From: Unio delphinus
Lineage: Eukaryota; Mollusca; Bivalvia; Unionida; Unionidae
Assembly: GCA_029339505.1 (NCBI GenBank)
Contig: JAQISU010000346.1
Coordinates: 1,351,001 to 1,415,000, forward strand
Reading direction: 5' to 3'
DNA: 64,000 nucleotides
Below the pieces are notes generated by a model, which worked only from the letters and a program-made list of their open reading frames with translations, was not told the DNA's origin and made no database searches. Positions within the stretch are counted from its first letter, which is position 1. Every line of letters starts with the position of its first letter. The position numbers and the translations under genes were made by a program. Below, in pieces: positions 16,664 to 64,000 of this stretch.

Positions 16664-18006
16664 TATGATGTCATGCTTTTTGACAGAATTATATTGATTA
16701 GTTCTTTGGTTGCGCATTTGATTTATGGTAAAAATGTGTCTGATGTATCAGGGAGTTGGCAATCTGTCGAGTATTTGTTTTCAAAGCAAATGGCAGAATG
16801 ATTACAGTTTAATAGACATTCACGCAAGGCATCAGTCAAACAGACTTGTAAATGATGCAATTATCATTAATGTTGTTATGCCTTTCCAATACAACATACT
16901 GAGTAATTGCTCCTCGTAGTTTAATACTTGCTCACTTATATTCATAAACCCGAACATATATCCGTTCGGACACTCGATGGATCCACTACGTATATTGCAC
17001 TTTTAATATTTTAAATTTATTAACACAATCCAGCTAAATCATAACTCAGAGTACAAAGCTTTAATTTTGAGAATATAAACTTTGTACGATCATTCACAAT
17101 CCCCAAAGTATCTGATATCGGACCATCGGGACATTTACTGGTTATACTAAAATTACAAGGCCGTTGGGAATAACTTCAAACCAAGAGACAGTCATACAAA
17201 AAGAGTATTCCGAACTGTGGTCGACACGTTTCGGAAATGCAGTTGTGCACAAAGAGATGCACAGAAGCACAGATAGGAAGGGTTTGTTCCAAGTTGATGA
17301 TAAAGTCCATGAATACTCGAATTATATTCAGGTCACGTGTTGGATGGTAGACATACTCGATATATAAATTAATAGATAGGAAGATTACAAACATTCAATG
17401 TTGCAATCATATGTGAAATAGGCGAAAAACATTTTTGTTAATGGTTAAAGTACTGTTAAGAACTCTGGGATATGCCAGTTGAAGGATTTCAAAGCTTTCG
17501 AGAAAGCTTCTTTTTGAAAATGTATTGAATGATCACTAGAGTACAAAATAAGTTTCTTGGAAGAAAACAACATTTTAGTTTCATTCGTTCTGTTCAGAAG
17601 AGAGCAACGGCTATTTAAATTGTTTGGTATTTGAAAATATAAAAACTATCAAAGACTGAAACTACCATCGTACGATTGAATGTAATTTTGCTTTAGCTGG
17701 TTTATCTGTTATTACAAATGCCAAGATTGTGAGAAAATATTCTCTTCGTTTTATTTTAGCTCACATCTTTCCTTTAGCTGTTACAACCGTAATTATTGTG
17801 AGTTTGTTCTTTTTTTTCCAAAGCTTATGATAACAAATAATTAAGCAAACGTTTACTTTATATTTGCAAGCAAGGTAAGAATTTCTTGCAAACTTGTTAT
17901 TTCAAGAATAATATAAACACTAATAAAGCACCATTTACTTGTGTCAAAAAGTTCCTGTCTAAACATACACAACAAGCTGATAAATTATTCGTGTTTCTTT
18001 GTTACA
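15991..18006. other. no gene seen; upstream flank or 5' intron of the transporter gene
   Basis: A non-coding first exon and promoter for the gene are expected somewhere upstream of 18006, but I could not place them. Small frames here lack support. Confidence 0.5.
16570..16661. repeat. GA array
   Basis: About 46 uninterrupted AG units; overlapping open frames are artefacts. Confidence 0.97.
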
Positions 18007-62643
<44,637 letters not shown>

Positions 62644-64000
62644 GATGGAGGAATTAAATTGTACAATTCGATTGTGAACATTTAGAGGTATTACGTCGCA
62701 TACTATTTTACTGTCAGATAACATGTCTACTGTGCAACACAAACCAGAACAATGCATATAAGATGCATCCATTGGATAGTAAATGGATTTAATTGTTATC
62801 CATTATATATTCTGGGAACTTAAAAATATGTACTCCATTGGACAAAAAATATTTGATCTCATTTTATATATTGTATTTAATTTAATTAATAATAACATGG
62901 ACTGACACAATGTTATGATGTTAAGTGCAAAATGAGCAAGTCCATGTGAATCAGCACGCAGCACGATGCTCAAGGAAATGTTGCTAAATGGCTTGTTTTT
63001 TTCAAAGTCGAACAATTTCCCATTTTTCTAAAGAATAAAAACATGCGCTGTTCCTATACCAATTGAATGAAAGAGTCTTTCAAAACAAATAACATTCAGT
63101 ACTATATGATAAATGAATTAGTGATCATAACCCTTCACCACATAACACGCAGTACTATATGATGAATGAATTAGCGATCATGAACCCTTAACCATATAAC
63201 ATCCAGTACTATATGATAAATGAATTAGCGATCATAACCCTTAACAACATAACATCATGTACTATATGATAAATGAATTAGTGATCATAACCCTTAACCA
63301 CATAACACCCAGTACTATATGATAAATGAATTAGCGATCATGAACCCTTAACCATATAACATCCAGTACTATATGATAAATGAATTAGCGATTATAACCC
63401 TTAACAATATAACATCATGTACTATATGATAAATGAATTAGTGATCATAACCCTTAACAATATAACATCATGTACTATATGATAAATGAATTAGTGATCA
63501 TAACCCATTAACAAGGGTTAAATGATTTTGCAGAAGCCAACACCCTATTGGCTGGTTCGAGGGTAACGATTCAAGGTGAGAATTAGTATATTAAGGAATT
63601 GAAGAGCTACCATACATTACTTATAGATACTGCTAAAAAACTAATAGTACATTTATTTTTATACCGTCCAATTATTCAACTGATAATACTCTAAAGACGC
63701 AAATCCTATTTGTCATCTGCATCTATATGGGTTTCTCAGTTTAATTTACGCTATATCTTCATAGTTCATTATTATTTCCTTTAACATTTCTGTCAACAAC
63801 CAACTCAGTACTGATAACGTAAAATGTCGTAGCAACAACGTTTTACTTTTCAACCTCCAGTCGCCAACCCACATCCATTCCAAAATGCACGTAGCCTTGT
63901 CCGACATATGGGCGTTCTTTCTGTCTCCGTGGAATACTTCAAATTTTGTAACAACCCCATGAGTTCGGTTCTCAAATTTTCCCCATCGGTAGCACTCGAG
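62644..64000. other. 3' flank of transporter gene
   Basis: Apart from the 53-bp repeat, no gene, RNA or element was recognised. Confidence 0.55.
63090..63512. repeat. 53-bp tandem repeat, 8 units, 3' of the transporter gene
   Basis: ACTATATGATAAATGAATTA starts at 63101, 63154, 63208, 63261, 63314, 63368, 63421 and 63474, a spacing of 53-54. Unit variants (GCGATCATGAACCC and GTGATCATAACCC; CATCATGT and CACCCAGT) recur in order, which suggests multi-unit duplication. Confidence 0.92.

Noticed and set aside
16414..16801. Frames repeating RE or SL as charged or hydrophobic proteins
   Set aside because: They come from the GA array; no flanking coding signal was found.

Overview
The window is animal nuclear DNA: AT-rich, gene-poor, with canonical GT/AG introns and many satellites, microsatellites and transposon relics. 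A lophotrochozoan, most likely a mollusc, is suggested by tRNA-headed SINEs that share an end of the type TTAAAAATCC followed by CA repeats, by the CR1/L2-type LINEs, and by a decayed P2X7 C-terminal-type gene. That assignment is an inference; no marker gene fixes the species.

One protein gene dominates. It is a nine-exon, plus-strand gene of the SLC43 family (18007 to about 62643), closest to SLC43A3/ENBT1, the equilibrative purine nucleobase transporter. Eight exons fit by family similarity and splice phase. The small second exon is tentative. The first coding exon begins at a 3' splice site, so a non-coding 5' exon and the promoter lie upstream and were not found. The coding parts sum to 1737 nt (578 codons plus stop), spread over roughly 44 kb of introns.

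Layout. 1-18 kb: no gene recognised; microsatellites, five minisatellites (21, 43, 27, about 62 and 63 bp units), two SINE copies, a LINE fragment and a probable solo LTR inserted in the 62-bp satellite. 18-23.6 kb: exon 1, intron 1 (with a LINE tail and a mosaic rearranged patch) and exon 2. 23.6-40.7 kb: intron 2, holding a minus-strand relic of a Polinton-like or viral-like capsid gene cassette (24.8-28.05 kb, with an in-frame hexapeptide repeat), a plus-strand P2X7 C-terminal-domain pseudogene (33.2-34.1 kb), a minus-strand coding remnant ending near 36.08 kb, the first of three LTR-like elements, and a 5'-truncated LINE. 40.7-44.3 kb: exons 3-6, separated by tetranucleotide arrays and the second LTR-like copy. 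44.3-57.8 kb: intron 6, with the third LTR-like copy, a roughly 7 kb satellite of 30-bp units (46.5-53.7 kb) carrying a hAT-type MITE, and an antisense CR1/L2 LINE. 57.8-62.6 kb: exons 7-9, with a 29-bp satellite in intron 8. 62.7-64 kb: 3' flank with a 53-bp repeat.

Most long open frames in the window are by-products of repeat units whose length is a multiple of three or of dinucleotide arrays; they are not proposed as genes.
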